DNA from: Halorubrum ruber
GTDB taxonomy: Archaea; Halobacteriota; Halobacteria; Halobacteriales; Haloferacaceae
Reading direction: 5' to 3'
Assembly: GCF_018228765.1 (NCBI RefSeq)
Contig: NZ_CP073695.1
Coordinates: 1,798,001 to 1,862,000, forward strand
Length of the DNA: 64,000 nt
Shown here: piece after piece, positions 49,519-57,801 of the stretch
Layout of the letters: every line of letters begins with the position of its first letter
Numbering within the stretch: the first letter of the stretch is position 1
Notes under the pieces: model-generated
The model's database searches: none
Told to the model about the DNA's origin: nothing
Seen by the model: only the letters and a program-made list of their open reading frames with translations
Position numbers and translations under genes: made by a program

Positions 49519-51372
49519 TCACTTCTCGTCGGCGTGCCGCACCTCGACCGCGACCCCCCGCGTCGACTCCGCCATCTCCGGGCCGGACATCGCGGCGCGG
49601 CCGACCGCGAACGCCTTCGGCCCCTCGACCACGACCTCGTCGCCCACCCGAATCTCGTCGGCGGCGTCGACGACGCCGGGCGCCAGCACCGAGCCGTGCG
49701 GGACGAACGCGTCGATCTCGACCCGCTTCGTCGGCGCGTCGCTCTCGACCCAGCGGCGCGCGCCGGCGAGGGTGAAGGATAGGGTGCCGTACTGGGGAAC
49801 CATCGTCGCTAACTGCTCTCCCGGTTCTCCCTCGCGGCCCGCGTCGGGGTCGTCGGCCCACACCTGGAGCTTGGGGTAGCGCCCGGTGGTACGGACGTCG
49901 GCCTCGCCACCGTATCGGTCCGCTTCGTCGCCGTCGCCGGCCTCCTCGCCGTCCGCGCCGCGCCCGCCGAAGAGGTCGTCGCCCGCGCCGTCGCCGAGGA
50001 GGTAGTCGGCGATGGCGCGGACGGTGTTGTGCTCGCGCTCGCGCTTGCTGTAGGCGGGCTCGCCCTGGAGTGCGGCGTTCAGCTCGCCGAGCGACTCGTC
50101 CGTCGTCGGGTGGTCGACGCAGGTGTACTCGAAGTCGACGTCGACCGCGGGGTCGCCCTCGACGCGCTCGCAGATCTCGCGGTAGCCGTCCTCGGGGACG
50201 TGCGCGATCACGCGCGAGTAGTCGTTACGGTCGAGGTAGCGCCGCAGCACCTCCGCGACGAACCCGATCTCGTCTTCGCTCCAGTCGCCGGTGACGACCG
50301 AGTCGTAGTGTTGCGCGGGGTAGGTCGTCTCCAGCTCCTGGGGCACCACGCCGATCGGCGAGGTCATCGAGACAGTGTGGCCGCGCCACTGGATCGCGTC
50401 GTGGAACTGGCGGTGGCTCTGGGAGTCGCTGTACGGCTTGGTGGCCGAACAGGGGACGAGGACGAGCGGCTGGTCGGTGAACCGGTTCCGGTACCGGCTC
50501 GTCACGCGGTCGGCGAACCGCCGGATCTCGACGCGGTCGAGCGTCTCGGCGCTCGCCGCCGTCACCTCGGCGTCGCGCATCAGGGGCGTCCGCTGTTCGA
50601 GGTACCCCCACTGATCGTCGAACTCGCGGAACGCGGCCGTGAGCCACCCCTCGTGGCGCGCCTGTCCCTCGATATAATCACGCAGGCGACCCGACCGAAT
50701 GCGCTCGCGCACGCGGCGGAGTTCGGCGCGCAGCGCGTTCACGTTGTGGTCGGCGCAGTCGGCGCGCGTGAACTCGCTCCGGGGCTTCGCGCAGGCCGGA
50801 CAGGCGCAGGGGAGCTCGTCGAGGTCCTCGAGGAAGTGTTCCGCGTCGGCGGTGAGGTACATCCCCTGTGTCCCCTTCGTCCGCGCGAGCGTCTCGTCGA
50901 CGAGGTCGACGCCGGCGTACGCGAGGAGGGCGACGTTCCGCGGCGTGGCGACGCCGGAGAGACCGAGCGCGGCGTCCGGCGGCAGGGCCTCCTTCGCCCG
51001 AACGATCGCGTCCCGGAACCCCTCGCCGTGGCCGACGAACCCCTGCGCGTCCGAGAGGAGGTACGCGTCGGCGCCCACGTCGCGGGCGCTCCGGCTGTCG
51101 ACGACCGCCGCGGAGGGGAACTCTGCGTCCGGATGCTCGACCGCGAACGACTCGCGCACCTCGTCGCGCGTGCCGGCCGGGAACGACCGGTGCGGGAGCA
51201 CCGTCAGCGCGCTCTCGTCGCCGTTGGGCACCTCGCGGTGGCCGGCCCAGAGGCTCCCGGCGTCGTCGAGGAACGGGTCCGCGAGCGCCGGCGTCGTCAC
51301 GGGGTCGGCGAGGCGGACCGCCCCGAGGCGGGCGGCGCCGTCGCGCTCGTGGACCTCGAAGTAGTCGGTCAT
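49519..51372 (-). CDS. arcS: Archaeosine synthase ArcS
   Basis: The 617-aa protein converts preQ0-15 tRNA to archaeosine (G+) in archaea. The first half is the TGT-like barrel remnant with a zinc-binding cluster CACPAC near residue 225. The ArcS signature PCSATKPYSDSQSHRQFHDA is near 305-320. The end carries a PUA domain (TLSFTLAGARRWVESDAPTK). An acidic Gly-rich linker (about 480-505) lies before the PUA. ArcS replaces QueF-like or Gat-QueC forms in haloarchaea. It converges on the SufS gene. Confidence 0.94.
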   Translation of the reverse strand: MTDYFEVHERDGAARLGAVRLADPVTTPALADPFLDDAGSLWAGHREVPNGDESALTVLPHRSFPAGTRDEVRESFAVEHPDAEFPSAAVVDSRSARDVGADAYLLSDAQGFVGHGEGFRDAIVRAKEALPPDAALGLSGVATPRNVALLAYAGVDLVDETLARTKGTQGMYLTADAEHFLEDLDELPCACPACAKPRSEFTRADCADHNVNALRAELRRVRERIRSGRLRDYIEGQARHEGWLTAAFREFDDQWGYLEQRTPLMRDAEVTAASAETLDRVEIRRFADRVTSRYRNRFTDQPLVLVPCSATKPYSDSQSHRQFHDAIQWRGHTVSMTSPIGVVPQELETTYPAQHYDSVVTGDWSEDEIGFVAEVLRRYLDRNDYSRVIAHVPEDGYREICERVEGDPAVDVDFEYTCVDHPTTDESLGELNAALQGEPAYSKREREHNTVRAIADYLLGDGAGDDLFGGRGADGEEAGDGDEADRYGGEADVRTTGRYPKLQVWADDPDAGREGEPGEQLATMVPQYGTLSFTLAGARRWVESDAPTKRVEIDAFVPHGSVLAPGVVDAADEIRVGDEVVVEGPKAFAVGRAAMSGPEMAESTRGVAVEVRHADEK

Positions 51373-51489
51373 ACCACCACTCGCGCGGGGACGGTCAATT
51401 CTCTTGTGTTCCGCGGACGCGCCGCGGACCGGGAGACGGGAGACGCGCCTCGGCGCAACTGTTAGGCGGGACGCGGCCGATGGATCGGC

Positions 51490-51987
51490 ATGGACCCGAC
51501 CGGCCCGTGGGACCGCGACCGCGTCGACGAGTTCCTCGCCGACGCGTGCGTCCCGGTCCGCCTCGGCTGCCGCACGCCGAGCGACCGCCCGTGGATCGTC
51601 TCGCTGTGGTTCGCGTGGGACCCGGACGCGGGGACCGGGCCCGACGCCGAAACCGGTTCCGGCGACTCCGTCGGCGCGATCCGCTGCGCGACGAGCGCGA
51701 GCGCGGACCTCGTCGAGTTCGTCGAACACGACGACGAGGTCTCCTTCGACGTGTCGACGAACGACCCGCCGTACAAGGGGGTCCGCGGCCGTGGCCGCGC
51801 GACGGTCCGCCCGGACGACGACAAGCGCCTCCTCCGGTCGCTCCTGACCAAGTACCTCGGCGGGACCGACAACGCGACCGCGGACCGGCTCCTGCGGCCC
51901 GAACGCGACGAGGTGGAGATCCGGATCGATCCCGAGCGGCTCCACGCGTGGGACTACTCGGAGCGGATGGGGCCGGCAGAGGAGTGA
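51490..51987 (+). CDS. Pyridoxamine-phosphate-oxidase-fold flavin-binding protein
   Basis: The 165-aa protein has the split-barrel fold: DRVDEFLADACVPVRLGCRT, then PWIVSLWFAWDPDAG, then VEFVEHDDEVSFDVSTNDPP and GVRGRGRATV. Members bind FMN, F420 or heme and include oxidases and reductases, so the cofactor is unclear. An acidic insert (GTGPDAETGSGDSV) lies in the middle. The start is the ATG at 51490. It is divergent from arcS. Confidence 0.8.
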   Translation: MDPTGPWDRDRVDEFLADACVPVRLGCRTPSDRPWIVSLWFAWDPDAGTGPDAETGSGDSVGAIRCATSASADLVEFVEHDDEVSFDVSTNDPPYKGVRGRGRATVRPDDDKRLLRSLLTKYLGGTDNATADRLLRPERDEVEIRIDPERLHAWDYSERMGPAEE

Positions 51988-52043
51988 GGCGAGCGCGGGC
52001 GGCCGGTCTCGGACCGGTTCGCGTCGCTCTCCGCGAGGCGATC

Positions 52044-52050
52044 GTTTAAG
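52044..52050 (+). promoter_or_regulatory. TATA box GTTTAAG of the M20 gene
   Basis: Centred about 27 bp upstream of the ATG at 52074, giving a leaderless mRNA. Confidence 0.5.
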
Positions 52051-52073
52051 CTGTCGCCGAGCCACCCACGGGT

Positions 52074-53354
52074 ATGAGCGCTCTCGAAAGCGACGAGTAC
52101 CGCGCGTTCCGCCGCGACCTCCACCGCCACCCGGAGCCCGCGTGGCGCGAGTTCTACACCACCGCCCGCATCGTCGAGGAGCTACGCGAGCGGGACCTGA
52201 CGGCGCTTCACCTCGGGCCCGACGCGCTGGCGACCGACGAGCGCCTGAACGTCCCCGACGACGAGGAGTTGGCGGAGTGGGAAGCGCAGGCCCGCGAGGC
52301 GGGCGCCGACCCCGAAATTCTCGACCAGCTCTCGGGCGGCTACACCGGCTGCGTCGCGGTCGTCGAGCGCGGCGACGGCCCCGTGGTCGGCCTGCGCGTC
52401 GACATCGACGGCCTCCCGATCACGGAGTCGGAGTCCGGCGACCACGTCCCGGTCGGGGAGGGGTTCCGCTCCGAACACGAGGGGTTCATGCACGCCTGCG
52501 GCCACGACGCCCACGCGACGATGGGGCTCGGCGCGCTCGACGCCGTCCTCGACTCCGACTTCTCCGGGACGCTGAAGGTGTTCTTCCAGCCGGGCGAAGA
52601 GCAGATCGTCGGCGGCAAGCCGATGGCCGAGTCGGGCCACCTCGACGACGTCGACTACCTCTACGCGGTCCACGTCGGCCTCGACCACCCCTCCGGCGAG
52701 GTCGTCTGCGGCATCGAGGGGTTCCTCGCGGTGCGGCACTTCCTCGCGGAGTTCTCCGGCGAGCCCGCGCACGCCGGCGCGCGCCCCGAGCAGGGCCGGA
52801 ACACGGTCCAGGCGATGGCAGCCGCGATCCAGAACCTCTACGCGATCCCGAGACACGCCGACGGCCCCACGCGGGTGAACGCCGGGCTCGTCGGTGGCGG
52901 CACCGCGACGAACATCATCCCCGAGGAGTCGTACATCGAGGGCGAGGTGCGCGGGCAGACGACCGAGCTCGCGGAGTACATGTCCGACCACGCCGACCGG
53001 GTCCTCGACTCCGCAGCGGAGATGCACGACTGCGAGGTCGACGTGTCGACGCTCGGGGAGGCGCCCAGCGCGACGAGTGACGACGCGCTCGCCGAACTCG
53101 TCGGTGAGTCCGCGAGCGACGTGGCGGGCGTCACGAACATCGTCGACAGCGACGAGCTCGGCGGCTCCGAGGACGCCACCTACCTGATGAACTACGTCCA
53201 AGAGCAGGGCGGGCTCGCCTGCTACCTCGGCGTCGGCACCGACCACCCCGGCGGTCACCACACGACCAACTTCGACGTTGTGGAGGACGACATCGCGATC
53301 GGCATTGACGTGATCGCCGGCGCGATCCGGCGCGTCGCCGAGACGCGGCCGTAG
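52074..53354 (+). CDS. M20-family amidohydrolase/peptidase
   Basis: The 426-aa protein opens SALESDEYRAFRRDLHRHPE and has the M20 metal core: VVGLRVDIDGLPITESES (first Asp), HACGHDAHATMGLG (metal His and Asp), FQPGEEQIVGGKPM (catalytic Glu), then VHVGLDHPSGEV (His). A dimerisation domain runs from about 190 to 310. Members cleave acyl-amino acids such as aminobenzoyl-glutamate or hippurate. An acidic insert at about 60-85 is unusual. It ends 46 bp before element B. Confidence 0.9.
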   Translation: MSALESDEYRAFRRDLHRHPEPAWREFYTTARIVEELRERDLTALHLGPDALATDERLNVPDDEELAEWEAQAREAGADPEILDQLSGGYTGCVAVVERGDGPVVGLRVDIDGLPITESESGDHVPVGEGFRSEHEGFMHACGHDAHATMGLGALDAVLDSDFSGTLKVFFQPGEEQIVGGKPMAESGHLDDVDYLYAVHVGLDHPSGEVVCGIEGFLAVRHFLAEFSGEPAHAGARPEQGRNTVQAMAAAIQNLYAIPRHADGPTRVNAGLVGGGTATNIIPEESYIEGEVRGQTTELAEYMSDHADRVLDSAAEMHDCEVDVSTLGEAPSATSDDALAELVGESASDVAGVTNIVDSDELGGSEDATYLMNYVQEQGGLACYLGVGTDHPGGHHTTNFDVVEDDIAIGIDVIAGAIRRVAETRP

Positions 53355-53400
53355 GGATCTGCGCCTTTTCTAACCAATATTAAAACCGGCTGCGACAGGG

Positions 53401-53696
53401 TTTATAAATGACTGCGGTGGCGCGTGCCTGCGAGCGGCCGCCACCGGCGGCCGCGAGGAGCCCGCGCGAGGGAGTCAGTCGCCCGGAGCGAAGCGACGGG
53501 CGACTGATGAGGCTGGGGAGGTGTGAGGTGCGGTGTGGAGTGGGGCGGGACTCGAAGGGGCAGCCGCGAGGCGGGCGCAGGCGACGCAAGCACCGCAACG
53601 AGGGAGCGGTAGCGACCGAGTGAGGAGCGCAGCGAGCGTGCGCCCGCCTCGCGGCTGGGGCTTCGGTGGTGTCGGTGTCGATCAACGGCTTATAAA
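53401..53696 (-). repeat. Element B: second copy of the structured repeat, candidate ncRNA
   Basis: On the minus strand it starts at TATA box TTTATAAG (53696-53689), with a predicted start near 53665, then AAGCCCCAGCCG (53663-53652). The 19-nt arm 53657-53639 pairs perfectly with 53579-53561 around a 59-nt loop. The conserved blocks 53565-53540 and 53534-53509 match element A. Hairpins at 53507-53475 (11 bp) and 53454-53434 (9 bp) occupy the same places as in A with different sequences. It ends GGCACGCGCCACCGCA (53428-53413) then TTTATAA. A shared open frame in both copies (RCLRRLR, GCPFESRPT) is probably a by-product of the conserved DNA. Confidence 0.75.
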
Positions 53697-53876
53697 CAAA
53701 AGCGTACGGCCGAGCGACTGGGGCTTCGGTGGTGTCGGTGTCGATCGGTCATTTATAAACGGCCGCGTACAGCCGAGCGGTTGAGACTTTGGCAGTGTCG
53801 GTCGGCTATTTATAAGTAAAACCGTACAGCCGAGCGGCTGGGGCTTTGATGAACGTCACCCCCACAGTCGCCTATT
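53651..53876 (-). repeat. Tandem 57-63-bp units with TATA boxes ahead of element B
   Basis: Four copies of a unit begin at 53651, 53714, 53777 and 53834 (plus coordinates), spaced 63, 63 and 57 bp. Each has a TATA-like box (TTATAAAC, TTTATAAA, TTTATAAG, TATTTAAA) followed on the minus strand by a stretch ending GAAGCCCCAGCCG or near it. The three outer units shrink the stem to CAGCCG-CT-CGGCTG. They look like promoter plus minimal stem repeats of the main element, produced by tandem duplication. They may give several start sites. Confidence 0.75.
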
Positions 53877-53877
53877 T

Positions 53878-53885
53878 AAAAAAAA
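53878..53885 (-). terminator. T8 run after the Rieske gene
   Basis: The minus strand reads TTTTTTTT about 36-43 nt past the Rieske stop at 53921, then runs into the first TATA box of the tandem array. It is the strongest terminator candidate in the window and would insulate the array from upstream transcription. Confidence 0.55.
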
Positions 53886-53920
53886 GCCGACCACGAGTCC
53901 GCCTCTCGGACCCTCGCAGC

Positions 53921-54373
53921 TCAGAACGTCAGGTGCGAACTCGAAGCCGGCCCCTGGTCGTCGCCGTCGTCGTCCGGGAGCCCCTCGTAGAGGTACGTGA
54001 GGTCGTCATCGATCAGAAACACCGCGCCGTCGCGCACCTCGACGTCGATCGAGCGGAGCGTCGTGCCCGCGGCCTCGCCGTTGTCACAGGAGCCCTCGCA
54101 CGTATCGAACGCCGAGCCGTGCTTCGGGCAGACGACGGAGCCGCCGCGCGTCACGGCGCCCACACCCTCGCGGTGGAGGCGCTGGTCCTCGTGGGTACAC
54201 CGGTTGATCCACGCGCGGACCGGCTGGTCCTCGCCGGTCCCCGCACCCCCATCCGGCTCGTCGGCGCACGGCACGAGGAACACCTCACGGTCTTCGTCGC
54301 CCTCGCGGGCCGTGAACGCCCACGACCCCTCCTCGCGCACCGTCTCGACGGCCGTCAGTCGGTACCCGCTCAC
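53921..54373 (-). CDS. Rieske [2Fe-2S] domain protein
   Basis: The 150-aa protein has both cluster-binding boxes, CTHEDQRLH (Cys, His) and VVCPKHGSAFD (Cys, His), about 30 residues apart. This is the layout of small Rieske ferredoxins and oxygenase partner proteins. It is soluble, with no signal peptide or membrane span. It starts at GTG 54373, 3 bp after the stop of the geranylgeranyl-reductase gene, so it is probably co-translated. It may pass electrons to that enzyme. The tail is acidic. Confidence 0.88.
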   Translation of the reverse strand: MSGYRLTAVETVREEGSWAFTAREGDEDREVFLVPCADEPDGGAGTGEDQPVRAWINRCTHEDQRLHREGVGAVTRGGSVVCPKHGSAFDTCEGSCDNGEAAGTTLRSIDVEVRDGAVFLIDDDLTYLYEGLPDDDGDDQGPASSSHLTF

Positions 54374-54376
54374 GCC

Positions 54377-55747
54377 TCAGTACTTCGCGTCGGCGCCGGT
54401 CGTCTCGTACACGCGGTCCATGATGTCGTCGCGCTCGCGGGTCCAGTTCGCCATCGCGGCGGGGCTCGTCGGGTACTCGTCGTAGTGGCCGATCAGCTCG
54501 TCCGCCAGCGACTTCGTCTGGTAGAAGTTCCGGATCGTCCCCCAGTAGCCGAACGACTTGACCGCGGCCTTCAGCTTCAGCCCGAATGACATCGAGGTCG
54601 ACCCCTCGTACAGCGCCTCCGCGAGCTTCTCGCCCGGCAGCGACGCCAGCAGGCCCATCAGGTCGTCGACGTCGACCGCGGTCGAGAGGACGTTGTACAC
54701 GTCGAGGCCGGCGTAGCGCCCGCCGAAGTGGTCCATCACGCGGGCGTTGTACCGCCAGAGGTTCTCCTCGCTGACGTCGCCGTCGGAGATCGCCTTCACC
54801 GCCTGCTCGCCGGCGTACTTGCCCGCGTACGCCGCGCCGGCGATGCCGCCGCCGGTGGTCGGGTTCACGTGGCCGGCGGCGTCGCCGACCGCCATGTATC
54901 CCGGCGCGACCGCGGAGTCGTACGGGCGGCGCGTCGGCAGCGCGGCGCCGAGCTTGTCGCGCACCTCCGCGCCCTCGAACTCGGGGCGGTCCCGGAGGTC
55001 CTGCTTCAGCGACTCGACGAGCTGCATCGGCTCCTCGGTCATCTGGAAGCCGAGCCCGGCATTGATCTCCGTCGCCGTCCGCGGGAAGTACCAGAGGTAC
55101 CCCGCCGCGCGGTCGGTCGCCTTGAACACGAGGGCGTCGTCCCACTCGACCGGCTCCGGCACGTCGACGATCTCGCGGTACGCCGAGCAGAACTGCGAGT
55201 ACCGGACGTTCGTGTCGAAGGTGGTCCCCTCGAAGTCGGCCTTGTCCTGGAGCAGCGAGAGCGACCCGGCGCCGTCGATCACGACGTCCGCCGCGTACGT
55301 CCGCGGCTCGCCCTTCCGCACCGCGTGGAGCCCCGTGACGCGGCCGGTCTCGTCCTGTAACACGTCGTTGATGACGGTGTCGTAGTGGAAGTCGACGCCA
55401 GCGTCCTCGGCGCCGGCGATAATCTGACGGCCGTACTCCCAGCGGTCGATGACGGCGAGCTCGCCGGGCACGGGGATCTCCAAGACCGTGTCCTCCTGCG
55501 GGATCTCGAAGCGGCCGTGGTCGACGCCGGTGTTCGTGAACGCCGGCTCCAGCCGGTCTTTGGGGATCGCCTCGGGGAAGGCGTCGGCCCCCTTCAGAGC
55601 GTCGCCGCAGGCGATGTGGCCGGCCTCCTCAGCGTCCTTCCGCTCGACGATGACGACGTCGAGCCCCTCGTTCGCGATCGTCGCGGCGGCGTAGCAGCCG
55701 GCGGTGCCGGCGCCCGCCACGACGACGTCGTACTCGTCGATATCCAT
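54377..55747 (-). CDS. Geranylgeranyl reductase family FAD enzyme
   Basis: The 456-aa flavoprotein opens MDIDEYDVVVAGAGTAGCYA with the GxGxxG dinucleotide site, carries YDSAVAPGYMAVGDAAGHVNP (flavin-binding GD motif) and PTTGGGIAGAAYAGKYAGE. Such enzymes saturate isoprenoid chains, including the archaeal lipid chains (digeranylgeranylglycerophospholipid reductase). Lipid or quinone substrate is not decided. ATG 55747 is chosen since upstream residues (PGARHGPV) are not family-like. The coupled Rieske gene suggests electron delivery. Confidence 0.88.
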   Translation of the reverse strand: MDIDEYDVVVAGAGTAGCYAAATIANEGLDVVIVERKDAEEAGHIACGDALKGADAFPEAIPKDRLEPAFTNTGVDHGRFEIPQEDTVLEIPVPGELAVIDRWEYGRQIIAGAEDAGVDFHYDTVINDVLQDETGRVTGLHAVRKGEPRTYAADVVIDGAGSLSLLQDKADFEGTTFDTNVRYSQFCSAYREIVDVPEPVEWDDALVFKATDRAAGYLWYFPRTATEINAGLGFQMTEEPMQLVESLKQDLRDRPEFEGAEVRDKLGAALPTRRPYDSAVAPGYMAVGDAAGHVNPTTGGGIAGAAYAGKYAGEQAVKAISDGDVSEENLWRYNARVMDHFGGRYAGLDVYNVLSTAVDVDDLMGLLASLPGEKLAEALYEGSTSMSFGLKLKAAVKSFGYWGTIRNFYQTKSLADELIGHYDEYPTSPAAMANWTRERDDIMDRVYETTGADAKY

Positions 55748-55874
55748 TACCGGACCGTGTCGTGCGCCCGGCAAAACTCTTTGCTCCCGTTTCGGTCGGA
55801 CGCGCGGGGACGGATTCCGTCGACGACCGGCTGCGCGGCCGGTCGGTGTTCGGTGCCTAACTGTTCAGGCTCAC

Positions 55875-55882
55875 CGTTTAAC
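55875..55882 (+). promoter_or_regulatory. TATA box CGTTTAAC of the HTH-ferredoxin gene
   Basis: Centred about 29 bp upstream of the ATG at 55907, supporting a leaderless mRNA and excluding long in-frame upstream extensions. Confidence 0.5.
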
Positions 55883-55906
55883 GGGCCGGCGGCGAACGCA
55901 TCGGAC

Positions 55907-56707
55907 ATGGGGCAACTCGATCAGATCGACGCGGACCGCCTCCGGGCGTGGCTCCCGGAGGTCCGCTCGTCCGAGGCGACCGCGGCGCTGATGGTCGCCG
56001 TCGCGTACGACCGTGGCATCGGGACCGGAGAGCTCGCCTCGTGGTACGACCGCTCCGAGGAGTGGGTCGAGGAGACGATCGCGGCGCTCGACTCGCCCGG
56101 ATTCGTCTCGACCGTCGCCCGGTTCGAAGGAGTCGACATCGAGGCGGTCGCCGACGAGTCGAACCTCGCGCCGACGACGGTGCGCGACTGGTTCGACGAC
56201 CTCGCCGACGAGCCGGTCTCCGAGGCCGCCGACGTGGTCCGGCGATACGCGGAGGGATCCGTCGAACCGGTCCGCACCGGTTCGCCGTCGACCGTCTACC
56301 ACCTCGACCGGAGCGTCATCGCCGAGCGGGGCTGGTCGATCGACGACGAGGACCTCTTCGAGAAGGCGGCCGACGCCGACCTCGACCTCCCGGAGTACGG
56401 GCGCTTCCTCGTCGAGCCCGGCGAGTCGATCCTCGAAGCCGCGGAGCGCGGCGGTCGCTCGTGGCCGTACGCCTGCCGCGGCGGCGCCTGCTCGAACTGC
56501 GCGGTCGTCGTCGTCGAGGGCGACGTGGCGATGCCCGGGCAGTCGATCCTCTCCGACGAGCAGATCCGCGAGGCGAACGCCCGGCTCTCCTGCGTCGGCG
56601 TCCCGATAACCGACGAGGTCGAGATTGTCACCGGTGTCGGCGACGCCGACGACTTCGCCGACCTGCGGCTGCCGTCGCCGGCCGACGAGGCCGGCGCGTC
56701 GGACTGA
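55907..56707 (+). CDS. Helix-turn-helix region fused to a plant-type [2Fe-2S] ferredoxin
   Basis: The 266-aa protein has two HTH-like units in residues 25-105. The first is RGIGTGELASWYDRSEEWVE and the second GVDIEAVADESNLAPTTVRD, each ending in a tryptophan- and leucine-bearing recognition helix. A linker leads to a ferredoxin domain from about 165 with Cys190, Cys195, Cys198 and Cys229 (ACRGGACSNC and SCVG), the C-x4-C-x2-C plus one Cys pattern. It may be a redox-sensing DNA-binding protein or an electron carrier with an added module. Confidence 0.8.
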   Translation: MGQLDQIDADRLRAWLPEVRSSEATAALMVAVAYDRGIGTGELASWYDRSEEWVEETIAALDSPGFVSTVARFEGVDIEAVADESNLAPTTVRDWFDDLADEPVSEAADVVRRYAEGSVEPVRTGSPSTVYHLDRSVIAERGWSIDDEDLFEKAADADLDLPEYGRFLVEPGESILEAAERGGRSWPYACRGGACSNCAVVVVEGDVAMPGQSILSDEQIREANARLSCVGVPITDEVEIVTGVGDADDFADLRLPSPADEAGASD

Positions 56708-56754
56708 CCGCGAGGCGGTGCGGGCGGCGCGGGCGGCGGTGGCCCTCGCCGGGC

Positions 56755-57801
56755 TCACTCCTCGGTCTCGTAGTGCTCGCCCGCGGCCTCGGGGATCTGC
56801 GTCCGGCCGACTAAGGCGAGGACGACGATCACGACGACGTACGGGATGGTCTGGACCAGCGTGTCGGGGACCGCGTAGCCGAGCTGCTGGAGCCGGATCT
56901 GCATCGCGTCGAGGCCGGCGAACAGCACGCCCGCGCCGAGCGTCCCGAGCGGGTTGTAGTTGCCGAACAGGTACGCCACGATGGCGATGAACCCCTTCCC
57001 CTGGACCATCGTCTCGCCGGAGCCGACGAACTGGCCGATCGACAGCGCCAGCGCCGAGCCGCCGACGCCGGAGAGGACGCCCGAGAGCAGGACGCCGGCG
57101 TAGCGCACCTTCGAGACGGAGACGCCGACGGTGTCGAGCGCCTTCGGGTTCTCGCCGGCCGCCCGGAGGTGTTTGCCGAACGCGGTCCGGTTCAGCAGCC
57201 ACCACGAGCCGAGGGTCGCGAGGACCACCATGGTCGCGGAGTACTTCCACCCGACGCTCACGCCGAGGTTCGGCGTGTTGACGCCGCCGAAGAACACGGT
57301 CGACATGAACGGCGCGAGCCCGAGGGCGATGAGCCAGACGGCCAGTCCGGCGATGATCTGGTCGGCCTTGAACTCGATACAGACGACCGCGAACACCGCC
57401 GCCAGGAACGTCGACGCCGCGATCCCGGCGAGGAACGCGATCCCGAGCGCCGGGACGCCGAGGACGGCGTTGCCGACGCCCACGACCGACGCGGCGTACA
57501 CCGACACGAACGCCGAGATGATCAACAGTCCCTCCAGCCCGATGTTGATGACGCCCGACTTCTCCGCGAAGATGCCGCCGAGGCCGGCGAGCACGATGGG
57601 CGCCGCGAGCCGCGCCGTCGACTTCGCCGTGCTGGTCGAGAAGACGATGCCGGCGAGGTCGCCCGCGACCGAGGCGGGGAACGCGAGCCCAAGCACGCCG
57701 AGGACCGCGAGCACGCCGACGGTGCCGACGACCAGCGAACGCACGTAGCTCGACTCGCTCGCGTCCTCGAGGAGCGCGGCCGGCGAGAGGGGGTTACGCA
57801 T
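56755..57801 (-). CDS. ABC importer permease (BMP-type, second)
   Basis: The 348-aa membrane protein has about nine hydrophobic segments and the Leu-, Gly-rich signature of the BMP/sugar permease group: GGIFAEKSGVINIGLEGLLI, and ending QTIPYVVVIVVLALVGRTQI. It forms the channel with the other permease. ATG 57801 (MRNPLSPA) lies within the first permease's 3' end, with an 8-bp overlap, so the two are coupled. It is the last gene of the import operon. Confidence 0.9.
   Translation of the reverse strand: MRNPLSPAALLEDASESSYVRSLVVGTVGVLAVLGVLGLAFPASVAGDLAGIVFSTSTAKSTARLAAPIVLAGLGGIFAEKSGVINIGLEGLLIISAFVSVYAASVVGVGNAVLGVPALGIAFLAGIAASTFLAAVFAVVCIEFKADQIIAGLAVWLIALGLAPFMSTVFFGGVNTPNLGVSVGWKYSATMVVLATLGSWWLLNRTAFGKHLRAAGENPKALDTVGVSVSKVRYAGVLLSGVLSGVGGSALALSIGQFVGSGETMVQGKGFIAIVAYLFGNYNPLGTLGAGVLFAGLDAMQIRLQQLGYAVPDTLVQTIPYVVVIVVLALVGRTQIPEAAGEHYETEE

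Noticed and set aside
53380..53685. Open frame of 101 codons across element B on the minus strand
   Set aside because: Same reasoning as for element A: basic composition, no shared start, and the similarity tracks the nucleotide repeat.
53651..53876. Tandem units as a CRISPR array
   Set aside because: Unit size and spacing are roughly uniform but there are no unique spacers between conserved repeats, and no cas gene is near.
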